Assembly (NCBI GenBank): GCA_034434335.1
Contig: DAOTZS010000016.1
Location: 1-16,138, forward strand
DNA from: DAOTZS01 sp034434335
GTDB lineage: Bacteria > Chloroflexota > Anaerolineae > CG2-30-64-16
Direction: 5' to 3'
DNA length: 16,138 nucleotides
A program made the translations under genes and the position numbers. Positions 14,236 to 16,138 of the stretch are shown here, piece by piece; the first letter of the stretch is position 1, and each line of letters opens with the position of its first letter. The notes beneath the pieces were generated by a model. That model saw nothing but the letters and a program-made list of their open reading frames with translations. It was not told the DNA's origin and searched no databases.

Positions 14236-14431
14236 AGGAGTTACGCAGTTGCCACTATGCTGTACCCCCACCTCCTGGCCCCCGCCCCCAATCGGGGGCG
14301 GGGGAATCCTTTGAAATGGGTATTCTGGGCGGCGAAGCCGCCCAGAATACCCTCAATCTCGACCCCCTGCCCCGCCTGGCGGGGAAGGGGGTAGGGGGAT
14401 GGGACGATACGCCCTAAAGTGCGTAACTCCT
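14236..14431 (-). repeat. Inverted-repeat element B, inverted copy of A
   Basis: The 196-bp unit is bounded by AGGAGTTACGCA and TGCGTAACTCCT. Read on the minus strand it aligns with 3720-3993: the same ends, a perfect 16-bp stem with GAA loop (14318-14352), and the 11-bp G/C stem (14279-14304). It lacks about 70 bases present in A. Several stem positions differ from A in a paired manner, so pairing is kept. No coding capacity. Confidence 0.78.
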
Positions 14432-14444
14432 GTAAAAAATCCTG

Positions 14445-14623
14445 CTTCCGGTGTAACTATTCAGGCCGATTGAAATCGCCCCTCCTGGGCACTTCGTGCC
14501 GGGTGTCGGCCTCCGCCGACACTCTTCATGTATGCATTATGAGAGAGGTCGGCGAAGGCCGACCACTGGCCGCAGGCCCAAAAAGGGTGACTTCCAGTCA
14601 CCGCTGAATAGTTACCTTCCGGT
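14445..14623 (-). mobile_element. MITE copy 2 (IS66-type ends) with 8-bp target duplication
   Basis: The body is 14453-14615 (163 bp), with perfect 12-bp ends GTAACTATTCAG and CTGAATAGTTAC. The exact 8-bp repeat CTTCCGGT flanks it at 14445-14452 and 14616-14623. It is the inverted copy of the element at 2606-2795, with the same internal hairpins but lacking about 27 bases. It lies 21 nt from element B and upstream of the solute-binding gene, so it is likely transcribed in that gene's leader if the promoter at 14204 is used. Confidence 0.88.
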
Positions 14624-14879
14624 ATCCTCACCGCATCAGTATCGTGCTGTGTCGGCATAGATGACCAAGGAGGCGCAAGCCGTACATGGACTGTGTGGCC
14701 CTTTTCCCTGCTCTGCGCTACAGGCCACAGGCAAGGATGGTGGAAGCCACTCGTCATCTATCTTCCTCAAGCCCGCGTCGGGGTGGCTACCCTTGTCGCT
14801 GGCAGCAGTCCCTGGACGGAGGCCAGTTCCCTTCCAATTGGCTTCCCTGCTTTGCATCTGATTTAGGAGGAGGTACCCC
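14624..14879 (+). other. Leader region of the solute-binding gene
   Basis: About 256 nt with no credible gene. It contains TGTGGCC/GGCCACA arms (near 14693-14736) that can form a loose stem. It ends with a strong ribosome binding site, TAGGAGGAGGT, just before ATG 14880. With element B and MITE copy 2 it makes up the 708-nt gap after the flavoprotein gene. No second promoter was recognised with confidence. Confidence 0.5.
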
Positions 14880-16138
14880 ATGAGACAGTTCAGGTTGTTC
14901 GCGGTCCTGGCTATTGTGTCCATGTTGGTTATGCTGGTGGCAGGGTGTGCCCAGCCGGCTGCCAGACCTGCCCCCACACAGGTCCCGACAGAAGCCCCGA
15001 CGGAAATCCCGACAGAAGCACCCAAGCCCACCCCCGCCCTGGGCAAGTTGAAGATCGGCATCAATGCTGAGTATCCACCCTTCGAGTTCGTGGATGAGGC
15101 GGGCAACATCGTCGGTTTTGACCCCGACCTGCTGGCAGCCATCGCCGAAGCGGCCGGCTTCGAGTATGAGTTCATCAATACTCGCTGGGATGGCATCTTC
15201 GTGGCCCTGGCCTCCGGCGAGTTCGATGCGGTGATGTCGGCAGCCACCATCACCGACGAACGGAAGCAGATGGTGGACTTCAGCGACCCCTACTTCAACG
15301 CCGGGCAGATGATCGCCGTGCGCGCCGACGAGACCGGGATCACCGGCCCCGATGACCTGGCAGGCAAGAAGGTGGGCGTGCAGTTGGGCACCACCGGCGA
15401 TATCTGGCTGACGGAGAAGACTAAGGCCGAAGTGGTGCGCTACGATGAGAACACCCTGGCCTTCCAGGCCCTGGCTGCCGGCGATGTGGACGCGGCCGTG
15501 GCCGATGGCCCGACCGTCATCGCCATCATCCAGGCCAACCCGGAGATGAAACTCAAGGTGCTGCCGGGCGTCTACACGGAGGAGCAGTACGGCATCGCCG
15601 TGCGCAAGGACCGCCCCGAGGTGCTGGCGGCCATCAACAAGGGGCTGGCTGCTGTCAAGGCCAGCGGCAAGTACGACGAGATCTACAACAAGTGGTTTGG
15701 CGTGCCGGCAGCCCCGGCCGCAGCAGCCCCGCCGGCCTGTGAGATCGAGGCCATCGAGAAGGTAGACGACTATACGGTGAAGATCGTCCTCAACAGGCCC
15801 GACGTGGCCTTCCTCCAGAAGATCGCTTTCGATGCCTTTGGCATCCAGAGCCCGGCCAACCTGGAGAAGTACAAGGGCGGCGGGGACCTCTTCAAGAACC
15901 CTGTGGGCACGGGCCCCTACAAGTTCGTGGAGTGGGTGCCCGACCAGACCATTACCCTGGAGCGGTTCGATGGCTACTGGGGTGAGCCAGCCAAGACGCA
16001 GAAGATAGTCTTCCGGGTGATCGCCGAGCCGGCTGCCCGCGCCCTGGAGCTGCAGGCGGGCACCGTGGACGGCATTGACAACGTGGCCCCCGATGACATC
16101 CCCACCCTGGAGGCCGACCCCAACATCACGGTCTATGC
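14880..16138 (+). CDS. Chimeric solute-binding lipoprotein: family 3 domain joined to family 5 domain (3' end missing)
   Basis: The frame is open from ATG 14880 to the window end (419 complete codons). Residues 1-22 are a signal sequence with lipobox V20-A-G-C23. A P-T-E repeat linker follows to about 52. Residues about 54-275 are a full family-3 solute-binding domain of the amino-acid-binding type: LKIGINAEYPPFEFVDE, GFDPDLLAAIAE, WDGIFVALASGEFDAVMSA, DFSDPYF, DLAGKKVGVQLGTT and a late KYDEIYNKWFGVP. After an Ala/Pro linker, residue C287 onward looks like the middle of a family-5 (oligopeptide/dipeptide) binding protein: EKVDDYTVKIVLNRP, PVGTGPYKFVEW, LERFDGYWG, ALELQAGTVDGI. The first part of a normal family-5 domain is missing. 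It is outside the cytoplasmic membrane and presumably serves an ABC transporter encoded beyond the window. Confidence 0.85.
   Translation, partial: MRQFRLFAVLAIVSMLVMLVAGCAQPAARPAPTQVPTEAPTEIPTEAPKPTPALGKLKIGINAEYPPFEFVDEAGNIVGFDPDLLAAIAEAAGFEYEFINTRWDGIFVALASGEFDAVMSAATITDERKQMVDFSDPYFNAGQMIAVRADETGITGPDDLAGKKVGVQLGTTGDIWLTEKTKAEVVRYDENTLAFQALAAGDVDAAVADGPTVIAIIQANPEMKLKVLPGVYTEEQYGIAVRKDRPEVLAAINKGLAAVKASGKYDEIYNKWFGVPAAPAAAAPPACEIEAIEKVDDYTVKIVLNRPDVAFLQKIAFDAFGIQSPANLEKYKGGGDLFKNPVGTGPYKFVEWVPDQTITLERFDGYWGEPAKTQKIVFRVIAEPAARALELQAGTVDGIDNVAPDDIPTLEADPNITVY

Noticed and set aside
2606..14615. Composite transposon bounded by the two MITE copies
   Set aside because: Each copy has its own, different 8-bp duplication, so they inserted independently. 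No transposase is present.
14760..14815. T-box-like sequence GGGGTGGCTACCC in the solute-binding gene leader
   Set aside because: The match to the T-box antiterminator bulge (GGGTGGNACCGCG) is interrupted by an extra base and lacks the CGCG end. No specifier loop or terminator was found.

Overview
The window is GC-rich bacterial DNA. Its mix of genes (MalG-type sugar permease, several Gfo/Idh/MocA oxidoreductases, an enolase-superfamily sugar-acid dehydratase, GH38 alpha-mannosidase, lipoproteins with Thr/Pro/Glu linkers) and its repeat-filled intergenic gaps suggest a Chloroflexota (Anaerolineae-like) genome. That taxonomic call is an inference. All recognised genes lie on the + strand.

Layout: (1) 1-2595, the tail of a sugar ABC permease, then an enolase-superfamily dehydratase and an atypical Gfo/Idh oxidoreductase, probably a sugar-acid utilisation set. 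(2) 2606-3672, a 190-bp MITE followed by a DegV-family gene. Removing the MITE and one target duplication leaves degV only 15 nt after the oxidoreductase stop. (3) 3720-3993, a hairpin-rich inverted-repeat element (A). (4) 4074-10966, a very tight five-gene operon: zinc alcohol dehydrogenase, aldo/keto-reductase-like TIM barrel, Gfo/Idh oxidoreductase, ThuA-like protein and GH38 alpha-mannosidase. It looks like an oxidative route for mannose-containing glycosides. (5) 10967-11351, a 22-bp perfect hairpin, a good sigma70-type promoter and a leader with two mutually exclusive stems around the ribosome binding site. (6) 11352-13236, a small rubredoxin-like zinc-ribbon protein with an extremely acidic tail, then lysine 2,3-aminomutase. 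(7) 13455-14171, a lipid-anchored SagB/nitroreductase-like flavoprotein. (8) 14195-14615, a consensus promoter inside an inverted repeat, then element B (inverted copy of A) and a second MITE. (9) 14880-end, a lipoprotein that fuses a family-3 solute-binding domain to part of a family-5 solute-binding domain.

The non-genic sequence is the most unusual part. Two MITE copies have GTAA-type ends and perfect 8-bp target duplications, as in IS66-family elements. Two copies of a second inverted-repeat element keep a long hairpin despite paired base changes. No CRISPR array, tRNA or rRNA was seen.
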